Notes under the pieces: model-generated | The model's input: only the letters and a program-made list of their open reading frames with translations | Told to the model about the DNA's origin: nothing | Database searches by the model: none | Shown: positions 33,975 through 44,016 of the stretch, piece by piece | Position numbering within the stretch: position 1 is the first letter of the stretch | Layout of the letters: the number at the start of each line of letters is the position of its first letter | Translations under genes and position numbers: made by a program | Origin: Pseudomonas lurida | GTDB taxonomy: Bacteria; Pseudomonadota; Gammaproteobacteria; Pseudomonadales; Pseudomonadaceae | Direction: 5' to 3' | Assembly: GCF_002563895.1 (NCBI RefSeq) | Contig: NZ_PDJB01000001.1 | Span: 4,757,501 to 4,821,500 of the forward strand | DNA length: 64,000 nt

Positions 33975-34580
33975 TTACTGATCACTCATCCCCAGCAGGC
34001 CGCGAGCATACTGCGCCAGCGGGCGGGCAATCAGGTCTTCTGGCTTGTTGTCGTGGAACGTCAGTAAACCGCCACGACTGCGAATACGTGCAGTATCAAT
34101 CAAATACTGGGTGCTGGTCTCGATCAACATGATCTGGATGACACCGCTGTCCAGCCCGACGCGGTCCAGGGCTTCCTGATCGGCCCACTCATCCGCGTTG
34201 CCGATGCGGTCATCGGCCTTGGCGAAGCGGCAGTACAGCAGGTAGTGAGCACCCGCCGCACGGGCTTCAGCCATTGCCTGCTCCAGACCTTCCGGCTGAC
34301 GGGCGCGGCGCACCATGGGGAAATATTCGACAAAGCCATTGAAGGCTTCTTCGGCCACCACGTTCGGTCGCGGGTAAGCGCTGCCCGGTGGAACGAAGGC
34401 GCCCTGGGCGATAAAGATAAAGGAGTCCGGCTGAACGCGAATCGAGGCGGTACGGCGGGTATCGCTGTGGTCCAGCAAACCGGCATCACTCATCTGATAA
34501 CGGGTGCCTTCGGCCATATCGCTGACGGTCATGCAACCACTCAGCGTCAACGACGCCAGCAACAAAACCAGACTACGCAT
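33975..34580 (-). CDS. DUF4823 lipoprotein
   Basis: 201 aa. Lipobox LSGC near residue 16 after a short hydrophobic start (MRSLVLLLASLTLSGC); GGAGG upstream of ATG 34580. The rest (AEGTRYQMSDAG, MVRRARQPEGLEQAMAEARA) matches the DUF4823 family. Envelope protein of unknown function, upstream of the DUF1285 gene. Confidence 0.85.
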   Translation of the reverse strand: MRSLVLLLASLTLSGCMTVSDMAEGTRYQMSDAGLLDHSDTRRTASIRVQPDSFIFIAQGAFVPPGSAYPRPNVVAEEAFNGFVEYFPMVRRARQPEGLEQAMAEARAAGAHYLLYCRFAKADDRIGNADEWADQEALDRVGLDSGVIQIMLIETSTQYLIDTARIRSRGGLLTFHDNKPEDLIARPLAQYARGLLGMSDQ

Positions 34581-34667
34581 CCTAATCCTCCAGAAGCCGG
34601 TGACGGAAAACCGGCGAATGGGCGTGAGATGCAGAATCCAGGCCATTCAGCGACGACGCAAAACAAA

Positions 34668-34695
34668 TGTGGGAGCGGGCTTGCTCGCTCCCACA
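34668..34695. repeat. Collapsed REP hairpin, 28 bases
   Basis: TGTGGGAGCG then GGCTTGCT then CGCTCCCACA: the two outer arms of a REPIN joined with the middle lost, leaving a minimal hairpin. Confidence 0.85.
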
Positions 34696-34723
34696 GGGAA
34701 TTATGTTGAGTTCGGAAATCGCG

Positions 34724-35692
34724 TCAGCCGCCAATGATCTTCATGATGGTGGCGCCGCCAGAGAAGGCGACTTCCTGTTTGTCGCCCAGCGCTTTCATCA
34801 ACAGGCCCTGCAGCGCTGGCAATGCTTGATGGCGCGGCTTGTCCAGCAGGTCACCGACGTAGTGACGGTTACTCGACGACAGGCAGCCATGCAACCACCC
34901 CGTGGACGACAGCCGCAACCGCGAACAGGTACGGCAGAACGGCACGCTTTCGTTGGCGATCACACCAAAGAAGCCCTTGCCCGGCACTTCGTAGCGCACG
35001 GCCGTGGCGTCCACGGGGGCATTGGCTTGCAGGTATTCATACTGCTCGCCGATCAGCCCGAGCAGTTGCTGCAGGCTGACAAATTGCTGCAGGAACGCAT
35101 TGGAGTCCTTGGCCAGGTGGCCCATGCGCATCAGCTCGATGAAGCGCAGCTCATAGCCACGCTCCAGGCAATAGTCGAGCAGCGGCATGACCTGGTCGAG
35201 GTTCTGCCCGCGCAACGGCACCATGTTGACCTTGATCTTCATCCCGGCAGCGCGAGCCTGGTCCATGCCGTCGAGCACAGTGGCCAGGTCACCGCCACGG
35301 GCGATGCCGCGGAAAGCGTCCGCATCCAGGGTATCGAGGGAGACGTTGATGCGCTTGATCCCAGCATCCACCAACAGTGGCAGCTTACGTGCCAGCAACT
35401 GGCCGTTAGTGGTCAAGCTGATATCACTGAGGCCCATGCCACCCACCGCGCCCATGAAGGCTTCCAGCTTGGGACTGACCAGTGGCTCACCGCCGGTAAT
35501 GCGCAGACGCTCTATGCCTGCCGCTTCAATCAGGTAAGCCACGCCACGGGCCATGGCCTCGGCCGAGAGTTCGTCCTGGGCAGCCACCAGCCGCTTGCCG
35601 TTAGGCACGCAGTAGGTACACGCGTAATTGCAGGCTGAGGTCAGGCTGATCCGCAAATTGCGAAAACGCCTGCCTTGACGATCAACGATCAT
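34724..35692 (-). CDS. moaA: GTP 3',8-cyclase (molybdenum cofactor biosynthesis)
   Basis: 322 aa radical SAM enzyme that starts molybdopterin synthesis by rearranging GTP to a cyclic precursor of cPMP. N-terminal Fe-S cysteines C21, C25 and C28 (CNYACTYC), GGEPL, and the C-terminal second cluster CRTCSRLRLSSTGWLHGC. It ends in the conserved double glycine (KIIGG). Monocistronic here, with other moa genes absent. Pseudomonas genomes often carry two moaA copies; which one this is cannot be told alone. Confidence 0.95.
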   Translation of the reverse strand: MIVDRQGRRFRNLRISLTSACNYACTYCVPNGKRLVAAQDELSAEAMARGVAYLIEAAGIERLRITGGEPLVSPKLEAFMGAVGGMGLSDISLTTNGQLLARKLPLLVDAGIKRINVSLDTLDADAFRGIARGGDLATVLDGMDQARAAGMKIKVNMVPLRGQNLDQVMPLLDYCLERGYELRFIELMRMGHLAKDSNAFLQQFVSLQQLLGLIGEQYEYLQANAPVDATAVRYEVPGKGFFGVIANESVPFCRTCSRLRLSSTGWLHGCLSSSNRHYVGDLLDKPRHQALPALQGLLMKALGDKQEVAFSGGATIMKIIGG

Positions 35693-35723
35693 GGATCACT
35701 CCGGCAGAGGATGGTTCGGGCGC

Positions 35724-35755
35724 GCTAAAAGCTGACTGAAAAATCAGCTTTTAGC
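35724..35755. repeat. Perfect 12-bp inverted repeat upstream of moaA
   Basis: GCTAAAAGCTGA (35724-35735), loop CTGAAAAA, TCAGCTTTTAGC (35744-35755). Between the TetR stop and the moaA start on the same strand; could end the TetR transcript or act in the moaA leader. Only a short T run on the minus strand within the loop. Confidence 0.6.
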
Positions 35756-35807
35756 AAGAGTCCATGCCTGAGTATATTCCTGGGGTACTACGCGTGGCAG
35801 CAAATCA

Positions 35808-36476
35808 TTACGTGGCCGGGGTTTGCGCCGGCGCTGCGTCAGGTGCTGCTGGCTCGCTGCTGTGCTTGCGCTTGTTGCCCATGCGCACGCCGATGTCCAT
35901 CAGGAACTGGAAGAAACCTTCCTGATCTTCCAGCACATTGCTCCAGAACGGCGAGTGGTACAACGCCACGGCGCCGTGCACCAAGGCCCAGGCAGCGCAG
36001 TAGTGGAAATAAGGCGGCACATCTTCAAGCTTGCCTTCACTGATGCGGCCCTTGATCAGCAGGGTCAGGCGTTCGAAGTTCGAGGCGCGGATCTTGTGCA
36101 GCTCCTCGACCATCTCCGGCACTTGGTGGCCCTTGACCACCTTCTCTTCCAGGCGATCGAACAAGCGGTAACGCTGCGGGTCACGCATGCGGAACTCGAA
36201 GTAGGCGCGGGACAAGGCTTCCTTGTCCTTGTCGACGTCAGCCGAATGCAACAGCTCGTTCAAGTCGCGCTCGTAGTCGAGCATCAGGCGCAGGTAGATC
36301 TCGGCCTTGGACTTGAAGTGCTTGTAGATCGTGCCTTTGCCGATACCCACGGCATCCGCAATCATCTCGACGGTGACGCTGTCTTCACCTTGTTCAAGGA
36401 ACAGCTTGAGTGCGGTGTCGAGAATTTCCTGCTCACGGCGGCGAAACTCACGGACCTTACGGGGTTCTTTGTGCAT
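35808..36476 (-). CDS. TetR-family transcriptional regulator
   Basis: 222 aa. HTH at about 14-60 (VEMIADAVGIGKGTIYKHFKS). Its place next to an RgsA-like sRNA and tatD matches the P. aeruginosa gene PA2957. The C-terminal tail (SSEPAAPDAAPAQTPAT) is low complexity. Targets in this strain not known. Confidence 0.9.
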   Translation of the reverse strand: MHKEPRKVREFRRREQEILDTALKLFLEQGEDSVTVEMIADAVGIGKGTIYKHFKSKAEIYLRLMLDYERDLNELLHSADVDKDKEALSRAYFEFRMRDPQRYRLFDRLEEKVVKGHQVPEMVEELHKIRASNFERLTLLIKGRISEGKLEDVPPYFHYCAAWALVHGAVALYHSPFWSNVLEDQEGFFQFLMDIGVRMGNKRKHSSEPAAPDAAPAQTPAT

Positions 36477-36786
36477 GAGGAAGAGGTCTGCAGAGGTCGA
36501 TATTAGGGAGGGTTGCGCACGGCCACGGATACGTGGCGATACGATTTACCCGATGCGAGGGATTATCCCGACTGAACGGTCGTTGGGCAATGTCTATGTG
36601 ACCCCATCACGCACTTTACTTTCAATACGCCAACGTTTTGGTGGGTATCAGTCAGAAATAATACGCAACAACTGCACCCGTGCACCTGCCTGATGAGAAC
36701 TCAAGCGAAGCGCGCGTATTCCAAATCTGTTTAAAAAACGACCAGTCGCGACTGGACTGAATCGGATACTGATCAATACTTGAACT

Positions 36787-36904
36787 GTCGGCGTGACATC
36801 TCCCCCAAGTGAAGCGCCGACCTGGGTACCAACGGACCGTGTGCCCTTGTTTTACTCCTAATGGTCTTAGCCCGGATTCACCCCCCAGAACCCGGGTTTT
36901 TTTT
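36787..36904 (+). ncRNA. rgsA: RgsA-like small RNA (P16 family)
   Basis: The 475-base gap between the TetR gene and tatD holds no ORF but carries a strong terminator: CCCGG (36871-36875), loop, CCGGG (36892-36896), then eight T. In P. aeruginosa the stress- and Gac-linked sRNA RgsA (about 120 nt, RpoS-dependent) lies exactly here, beside the TetR gene. CAATACT at 36774-36780 fits an RpoS -10 element and predicts a start near 36787 and an RNA of about 118 nt. The 5' end is estimated; family assignment rests on position, size and terminator. Confidence 0.7.
36871..36904 (+). terminator. Rho-independent terminator of the RgsA-like RNA
   Basis: GC-rich stem CCCGG/CCGGG with a long CA-rich loop, followed by eight T on the plus strand (36897-36904). 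Confidence 0.8.
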
Positions 36905-36920
36905 GCCTGCGATTTCTTCA

Positions 36921-37009
36921 CTGCGCTCGCGAAGAGCTCACGGACGACGCGCTAAACCGCATGACCCGCGGCATCGTCAACGCCCTTCGCGAGCAGGCCC
37001 GCTCCCACA
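36921..37009. repeat. REPIN overlapping the 3' end of tatD
   Basis: A full right REP (TTCGCGAGCAGGCCCGCTCCCACA, 36986-37009, 24 bases in two halves TTCGCGAGCAGG and CCCGCTCCCACA) and a decayed left arm near 36921-36934. It supplies the last codons of tatD. Confidence 0.7.
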
Positions 37010-37782
37010 TGAGCCAATGGGAACAGGCGCTTGAAGTTCTCGGTGGTCTGCTCGGCAAAGCGCTCGCAGGACTCACCGCGCAGCATCGCCAGGTAATCCG
37101 CCACATCACGCACATACTCGGGCAGGTTTGGCTTGCCGCGATGAGGAATGGGCGCCAGGTACGGCGAGTCGGTTTCCACCAGCAGGCGGTCGGCCGGCAC
37201 TTGGCGCGCGACGTCACGCAGGGCGTCGGCATTGCGGAAGGTGACAATGCCCGATAGGGAAATGTAGAAGCCCAGGTCCAGGGCTGCCTTGGCCATGTCC
37301 CAGTCCTCGGTGAAGCAGTGCAACACACCGGCCTGCGGCAGTGCAGCTTCACGCAGCAGCGTCAAGGTGTCGGCGCGCGCGCCACGGGTGTGGACGATCA
37401 CCGGCTTGCCGGTCTGCTGGGCGGCCTGCAGGTGCAGGCGGAAGGAGGCCTGCTGCAACTCGGCAGCCTCGGGCTCGTAGTGGTAATCCAGGCCGGTCTC
37501 ACCAATGGCCACCACACGTGGGTGATTGAGTTCGCCCAGCAGCCAGTCAAGGGCCGGGGCTTCACCGGGCTTGAGGTCCAGCGGATGGATACCCACCGAG
37601 CAATCCACATCGGCATAACGCTCGGCCAGAGCCTTGACGTCGGCAGCGTTTTCGGCGCTGACGCCGATGCACAGGAAGTGCCCTACCCCACGCTGGCGTG
37701 CGGCTTCGAGTGCAGCGTCAAGGGAACCGCCGTGCTGGGCCAGGTCGAGGCGATCAAGGTGGCAATGGGAATCTACAAGCAT
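36952..37782 (-). CDS. TatD-family metal-dependent hydrolase with REP-encoded C-terminus
   Basis: 276 aa TIM-barrel deoxyribonuclease-like hydrolase. Metal ligands H6 and H8 (DSHCHLD), GETGLDYHYE, VIVHTRGA, LHCFTEDW and the VETDSPYL aspartate. The final 18 residues, VGAGLLAKGVDDAAGHAV, are read from a REP element (VGAGLLAK is GTGGGAGCGGGCCTGCTCGC translated), so the native end was probably near residue 258. Last gene of the plsX-fab-holB run. pilZ, which sits between holB and tatD in P. aeruginosa, is absent. Confidence 0.93.
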   Translation of the reverse strand: MLVDSHCHLDRLDLAQHGGSLDAALEAARQRGVGHFLCIGVSAENAADVKALAERYADVDCSVGIHPLDLKPGEAPALDWLLGELNHPRVVAIGETGLDYHYEPEAAELQQASFRLHLQAAQQTGKPVIVHTRGARADTLTLLREAALPQAGVLHCFTEDWDMAKAALDLGFYISLSGIVTFRNADALRDVARQVPADRLLVETDSPYLAPIPHRGKPNLPEYVRDVADYLAMLRGESCERFAEQTTENFKRLFPLAHVGAGLLAKGVDDAAGHAV

Positions 37783-37845
37783 AGGTATCTACAACTTCAG
37801 TCACGAAAAGTGTCTGGCCGACGATACACCCGTCGACCACGGAAA

Positions 37846-39469
<1,624 letters not shown>

Positions 39470-39479
39470 TTAGTCAGAA

Positions 39480-40625
39480 TTATTGCGGGCTTTGCGGCGC
39501 GGCGGCGTCCGGCGCAGGTTCGGCCGGTTTTTCAACCGGCGCTTGCGAAGGCCCATCGGCAGGTGGCGCGGCATCTCCCGCAGGCTTCACCACCGGTGCC
39601 GGGCTGGAGCGGTAATCGGCGCGACGCTTGAGCTGGAACTCACGCACGGCGGCATTATGCGCATCCAGGTCATCGGAGAAAATATGGCTGCCGTCGCCCC
39701 GCGCGACAAAATAGAGGCTGCTGCCCGGTACCGGGTTCAGCGCGGCATGGATGGCCTCGCGGCCGACCATGGCGATGGGCGTCGGCGGCAAGCCGGCGAC
39801 CATGTAGGTGTTGTAGGGGTTGGCTTCCTTGAGGTGGGCGCGGGTCAACTTGCCGTTGTAGCGCTCGCCCAGGCCGTAGATCACCGTCGGGTCAGTCTGC
39901 AACAGCATGCCGACCTTCAGGCGCCGCACGAATACGCCGGCGATCTGCCCACGCTCCTCAGGCACGCCGGTCTCCTTCTCCACCAGGGAGGCCATGATCA
40001 GCGCTTGATAAGGGTCGGTGTACGGCGCATCGGCAGCGCGCTTGCTCCACTCCTGGGCGAGTACATCGTCCAGGCGGTTGTAGGCTTTTTTCAGGAACTC
40101 GACGTCGGTCATGCCACGCACGAAGCGGTAGGTATCGGGAAAGAATCGCCCTTCGGGAAATACGCCGGGATGACCGAGCTTGTCCATGACGTCGCTGTCA
40201 CTGAGGCCCGACAGGGTCTGCACGATCTTTTCATGCTTGGCGAGGGCTGCGCGCACCTGGCGGAAGTTCCAGCCTTCGACCAGGGTCAGGCTGTACTGAA
40301 CCACTTCGCCACGCTGCCACAGGCCGATCAGGCCCTGCGCCGTCATGCCAGGCGTCATGCGGTATTCACCGCTGTGCAATGGCTGACCGTCGAGGTTGAA
40401 GCGCCAGTACAGCCGCAGCCAGAAGGCGCCTTCAAGCACACCATCGGCTTCCAGGCGATTGAAAGTGCCGGTAGGGGTCGCCCCTGCCGGTACGTCGAGC
40501 AATTGTTCCTGGGCCAGGTTCAAGGGCTGCTTCAAGGCAGCGTCGAACTTCCAGGCCGAATAGCCCAACAGCAAAGCCGCCGAGAACAGACCAATCAGCA
40601 GCAGTACAACCAGTTTTCGTATCAA
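39480..40625 (-). CDS. mltG: Endolytic murein transglycosylase
   Basis: 381 aa. One N-terminal membrane helix (LVVLLLIGLFSAALLLGYSAW), LysM-like segment, then the YceG catalytic domain with a glutamate in SLVEKETGVPEERGQIAGVF near residue 216. The C-terminal tail (KPAEPAPDAAAPQSPQ) is low-complexity. TTG at 40625 taken as start because it begins the family N-terminus; one base after the pabC stop. Cleaves nascent glycan strands. Confidence 0.93.
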   Translation of the reverse strand: MIRKLVVLLLIGLFSAALLLGYSAWKFDAALKQPLNLAQEQLLDVPAGATPTGTFNRLEADGVLEGAFWLRLYWRFNLDGQPLHSGEYRMTPGMTAQGLIGLWQRGEVVQYSLTLVEGWNFRQVRAALAKHEKIVQTLSGLSDSDVMDKLGHPGVFPEGRFFPDTYRFVRGMTDVEFLKKAYNRLDDVLAQEWSKRAADAPYTDPYQALIMASLVEKETGVPEERGQIAGVFVRRLKVGMLLQTDPTVIYGLGERYNGKLTRAHLKEANPYNTYMVAGLPPTPIAMVGREAIHAALNPVPGSSLYFVARGDGSHIFSDDLDAHNAAVREFQLKRRADYRSSPAPVVKPAGDAAPPADGPSQAPVEKPAEPAPDAAAPQSPQ

Positions 40626-40626
40626 C

Positions 40627-41442
40627 TCAAATTTCCAATAGCGCGCGAACAATGCCCTGCAGTTTACGGGTGAGCGGCCCAACCGACCAGCTCATCGCAG
40701 CGTACCCGCGCACCGGCCAAATGCCATAAACGCTGTTGCACACAAAGACTTCGTCGGCTTGCCGCAACTGCTCAAGACCGATGTCGGCCACGGCCACCGG
40801 GATGCCCAGGGCGTGTGCCTGGGCCAGAATCTCAGCGCGCATCACCCCGGCGACCCCGCAACGCGTCAGATCAGCGGTTAGTAACAAGCCGTTGCACACC
40901 AGGAAAACGTTGCTGAACACCCCTTCGATGACACGACCGGACATGTCCAGCATCAAGCCTTCGGCATGCTCAGCGTCTTGCCATTCGGCACGGGCGATCA
41001 CCTGTTCCAGGCGATTGAGGTGCTTGAGACCGGCCAGCACTGGCTGCTCGGCCAAGCGAGTGGCACAGGGAAACAGGCGGATGCCGTCGGTTCCATGGGC
41101 GTGGGGATAGGTGGCGGGCGGACTGCCCTGCAGAATGCGGCGCACCGGCGCGCCAGGGTTGATGCCATAACCACGCAGGCTGTCGCCACGGGTCAGGATC
41201 AATTTGAGGACACCGTCGCCGAGGGCGGCGGCATAAGCCAGCACTTCGCTGCGGATCAATACGTGATCCGCAGCCAAGGCGAGCCGCCTGCACCCCTCAT
41301 CGAGGCGTTGCAGGTGGCGATCGAGCAGCACGGGCTGCCCGGCCCTGGCGGCAATGGTCTCGAACAGCCCATCGCCATACGCCAGGCCGCGATCTTTCAG
41401 GGGCACGTTGTCCTCTGGCTGACCGTCGACCCAGCTGTGCAT
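40627..41442 (-). CDS. pabC: Aminodeoxychorismate lyase
   Basis: 271 aa fold-type IV PLP enzyme that releases 4-aminobenzoate for folate synthesis. DRGLAYGDGLFETI near residue 18; PLP lysine in GLKHLNRLEQV; SNVFLVCNG and the CNSVYGIWPV end. ATG at 41442 overlaps the last base of the fabF stop (TGATG), with GGAG from fabF as ribosome binding site. Confidence 0.94.
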   Translation of the reverse strand: MHSWVDGQPEDNVPLKDRGLAYGDGLFETIAARAGQPVLLDRHLQRLDEGCRRLALAADHVLIRSEVLAYAAALGDGVLKLILTRGDSLRGYGINPGAPVRRILQGSPPATYPHAHGTDGIRLFPCATRLAEQPVLAGLKHLNRLEQVIARAEWQDAEHAEGLMLDMSGRVIEGVFSNVFLVCNGLLLTADLTRCGVAGVMRAEILAQAHALGIPVAVADIGLEQLRQADEVFVCNSVYGIWPVRGYAAMSWSVGPLTRKLQGIVRALLEI

Positions 41443-42686
41443 CACTCCGCGAACCGGCGGAACACCAGGGAACCGTTGGTGCCACCAAAACCGAACGAGT
41501 TGGAGATCACCACGTCGATCGGCATGGGCTGCGCTTCGTGCGGCACGAAGTTCAGGTCGCAGCCTTCATCCGGCTCATCCAGGTTGATGGTCGGCGGAGC
41601 GACCTGATCCTTGATGGCCATGACGCTGAAGATCGCTTCGACCGCACCCGCCGCGCCCAGCAAGTGGCCGGTCATGGACTTGGTGGAGCTGACCGCCAGC
41701 TTGTAGGCGTGCTCGCCGAATACCGACTTGATGGCTTCGGCCTCTGCCAGGTCGCCCGTCGGGGTCGACGTGCCATGGGCGTTGATGTACTGCACCTGGT
41801 CCGGATTGACCTTGGCATCGCGCAGGGCGTTGGTGATGCAACGCGCAGCGCCGGCACCGTCGGACGGTGGCGAGGTCATGTGGTAGGCGTCGCCGCTCAT
41901 GCCAAAACCGATCAGCTCGGCGTAGATAGTCGCACCACGCGCCTTGGCGTGCTCCAACTCTTCCAGCACCAAGGCACCGGCACCGTCGGACAGGACGAAA
42001 CCGTCACGGCCTTTGTCCCACGGACGGCTGGCACGGGTCGGTTCGTCGTTGCGGGTCGACAGCGCGCGGGACGCGCCGAAGCCGCCCATGCCCAGGCCGC
42101 AGGCCGCCATTTCGGCACCGCCGGCGATCATCACGTCGGCTTCGTCATAGGCGATGTTGCGCGCCGCCATGCCGATGCAGTGCGTGCCAGTGGTGCACGC
42201 CGTGGCGATGGCGTAGTTAGGTCCCTGTGCGCCCAGGTGGATGGACAGGAAACCGGAAATCATATTGATGATCGAGCCGGGCACGAAGAACGGTGAAATT
42301 CGACGGGGGCCGGAATCGTGCAACGTGCGGCTGGTTTCTTCGATATTGGTCAAACCGCCAATACCCGAACCCATGGCCACGCCGATGCGGTCACGGTTGG
42401 CGTCGGTGACTTCCAGGCCAGCGTTACGCACTGCCTGAAAACCGGCTGCCAGGCCGTATTGAATGAACAGGTCGAGTTTGCGGGATTCTTTGACCGAGAG
42501 ATATTCCTCGACATTGAAACCCTTTACCGAGCCGCCAAAACGGGTGGAATAGGCAGAAAGGTCCGTGTGTTCAATCAGACCAATACCACTGTGGCCAGCC
42601 AGAATGCCCTGCCAACTGCTTGGCACATCCGTGCCCAGTGGCGACAACATACCCATACCGGTGACTACGACGCGTCTACGCGACAC
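41442..42686 (-). CDS. fabF: Beta-ketoacyl-ACP synthase II
   Basis: 414 aa. Catalytic C164 in TACTTGTHC, then H in [11 protein letters not shown] and H in [13 protein letters not shown]. Elongates acyl-ACP with malonyl-ACP. Coupled to pabC. A terminator between acpP and fabF separates it partly from acpP. Confidence 0.97.
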   Translation of the reverse strand: MSRRRVVVTGMGMLSPLGTDVPSSWQGILAGHSGIGLIEHTDLSAYSTRFGGSVKGFNVEEYLSVKESRKLDLFIQYGLAAGFQAVRNAGLEVTDANRDRIGVAMGSGIGGLTNIEETSRTLHDSGPRRISPFFVPGSIINMISGFLSIHLGAQGPNYAIATACTTGTHCIGMAARNIAYDEADVMIAGGAEMAACGLGMGGFGASRALSTRNDEPTRASRPWDKGRDGFVLSDGAGALVLEELEHAKARGATIYAELIGFGMSGDAYHMTSPPSDGAGAARCITNALRDAKVNPDQVQYINAHGTSTPTGDLAEAEAIKSVFGEHAYKLAVSSTKSMTGHLLGAAGAVEAIFSVMAIKDQVAPPTINLDEPDEGCDLNFVPHEAQPMPIDVVISNSFGFGGTNGSLVFRRFAE

Positions 42687-42750
42687 AGCACTCTCCTTTT
42701 TCTAATGACGACACTTTTGCTTCAGCGCGTACTTTTCATCAGGGCTAAAG

Positions 42751-42785
42751 AAAAAACCGCACGCCGTTACAGCAGTGCGGTTTTT
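42751..42785. terminator. Bidirectional-looking terminator between acpP and fabF
   Basis: ACCGCAC (42756-42762) and GTGCGGT (42775-42781), with A run before and T run after. On the minus strand it ends the abundant acpP transcript, with read-through to fabF. Confidence 0.85.
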
Positions 42786-42814
42786 CCCTGACAGCAAGCG
42801 ACGACTACAAACTA

Positions 42815-43051
42815 TTACGCCTGGTGGCTAGTAACGTAGTCGATAGCAGCTTGAACAGTAGTGATTTTTTCAGCTTCTTCGTCCGGGATTTCGGTCTCGA
42901 ATTCCTCTTCCAGAGCCATCACCAGCTCAACGGTGTCAAGGGAATCGGCACCCAGGTCTTCTACGAAGGAAGCAGTGTTGACCACTTCTTCTTCCTTAAC
43001 GCCCAGTTGCTCGGCGACGATTTTCTTGACGCGCTCTTCGATGGTGCTCAT
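42815..43051 (-). CDS. acpP: Acyl carrier protein
   Basis: 78 aa, acidic. Phosphopantetheine site S37 in [18 protein letters not shown] upstream. Has its own promoter (43103-43130) and terminator, fitting its high expression. Probably loaded by the phosphopantetheinyl transferase at 61449. Confidence 0.98.
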   Translation of the reverse strand: MSTIEERVKKIVAEQLGVKEEEVVNTASFVEDLGADSLDTVELVMALEEEFETEIPDEEAEKITTVQAAIDYVTSHQA

Positions 43052-43102
43052 ACCTTGTTTAACTCCTAATGGACAAATTCAGGCAGCTGGCCAGTGGGTA
43101 AG

Positions 43103-43130
43103 TGTATAGAAAGCCATTTCAGCTTTTCAA
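43103..43130 (-). promoter_or_regulatory. acpP promoter
   Basis: On the minus strand TTGAAA (43125-43130), 16 bases, TATACA (43103-43108), about 50 bases before the acpP ATG. The -35 lies inside an imperfect repeat AGCTTTTCA/TGAAAGCT that might bind a regulator. Confidence 0.6.
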
Positions 43131-43242
43131 CTGAAAGCTTCACCCTGTACCCGGTCGGCCACCTGCCTATAAATTAAGTTGCAGCTTTATAACGGATTTT
43201 AGACAGCTCGTATGACATTTTTTTGAAGCGATCCGTCACAAT

Positions 43243-43986
43243 TTAACTCATGTACATCCCGCCGTTCACCGGGATTGTAGCCCCAGTCACGTATGCCGCA
43301 CCGTCGGATGCCAGGAAAGTGACCACATTCGCGATCTCTTGAGCCTGGCCCAGACGGCCCAGCGGAATCTGCGTCAGCAACGCTTCACGCTGTGCTTCCG
43401 GCAGTTCGCGGGTCATATCGGTGTCGATGAACCCTGGGGCCACCGAGTTGACCGTAATGGATCGCGAACCGACCTCACGTGCCAATGCACGGCTGAAACC
43501 TTCCAGACCGGCCTTGGCGGAGGCGTAGTTTACTTGGCCTGCGTTGCCCATGGCACCCACTACGGAGCCAATATTGATAATTCGGCCCCAACGCGCCTTG
43601 GTCATGCCACGCAAAACGCCCTTGGACAGGCGAAACAGACTGTTCAAGTTGGTGTCGACCACGTCGTACCACTCGTCGTCTTTCATGCGCATCATCAGGT
43701 TGTCGCGGGTGATACCGGCGTTATTGACCAGAATCGCCGGCGCGCCGAACTGTGCGGTAATCTCGGCCAGTACGGCAGCCACGGACTCATCGCTGGTCAC
43801 GTTCAGCTCAAGGCCGGTGCCTTGCACGCCGTTTTCCTTCAGGGTCGCGGCGATCCGCTCGGCGCCCGAGGCGGACGTGGCGGTGCCGATCACAATGGCG
43901 CCCTGACGGCCCAGTTCCAGGGCGATGGCCTGGCCAATGCCACGGCTTGCGCCGGTGACCAGTGCAACTTTACCTTGCAGACTCAT
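43243..43986 (-). CDS. fabG: 3-oxoacyl-ACP reductase
   Basis: 247 aa SDR. TGASRGIG at residue 11, NNAG at 88, catalytic S141, Y154 and K158 (NIGSVVGAMGNAGQVNYASA). NADPH-dependent reduction of 3-ketoacyl-ACP. Follows fabD by 30 bases; 191 bases before acpP. Confidence 0.97.
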   Translation of the reverse strand: MSLQGKVALVTGASRGIGQAIALELGRQGAIVIGTATSASGAERIAATLKENGVQGTGLELNVTSDESVAAVLAEITAQFGAPAILVNNAGITRDNLMMRMKDDEWYDVVDTNLNSLFRLSKGVLRGMTKARWGRIINIGSVVGAMGNAGQVNYASAKAGLEGFSRALAREVGSRSITVNSVAPGFIDTDMTRELPEAQREALLTQIPLGRLGQAQEIANVVTFLASDGAAYVTGATIPVNGGMYMS

Positions 43987-44016
43987 GCAGGCTTCTCCTT
44001 AGTTCGGGGGTCAGGA

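Noticed and set aside
36652..36921. 89-codon minus-strand frame in the RgsA-like region
   Set aside because: No ribosome binding site or recognised sequence; the sRNA and terminator on the plus strand explain the stretch better.
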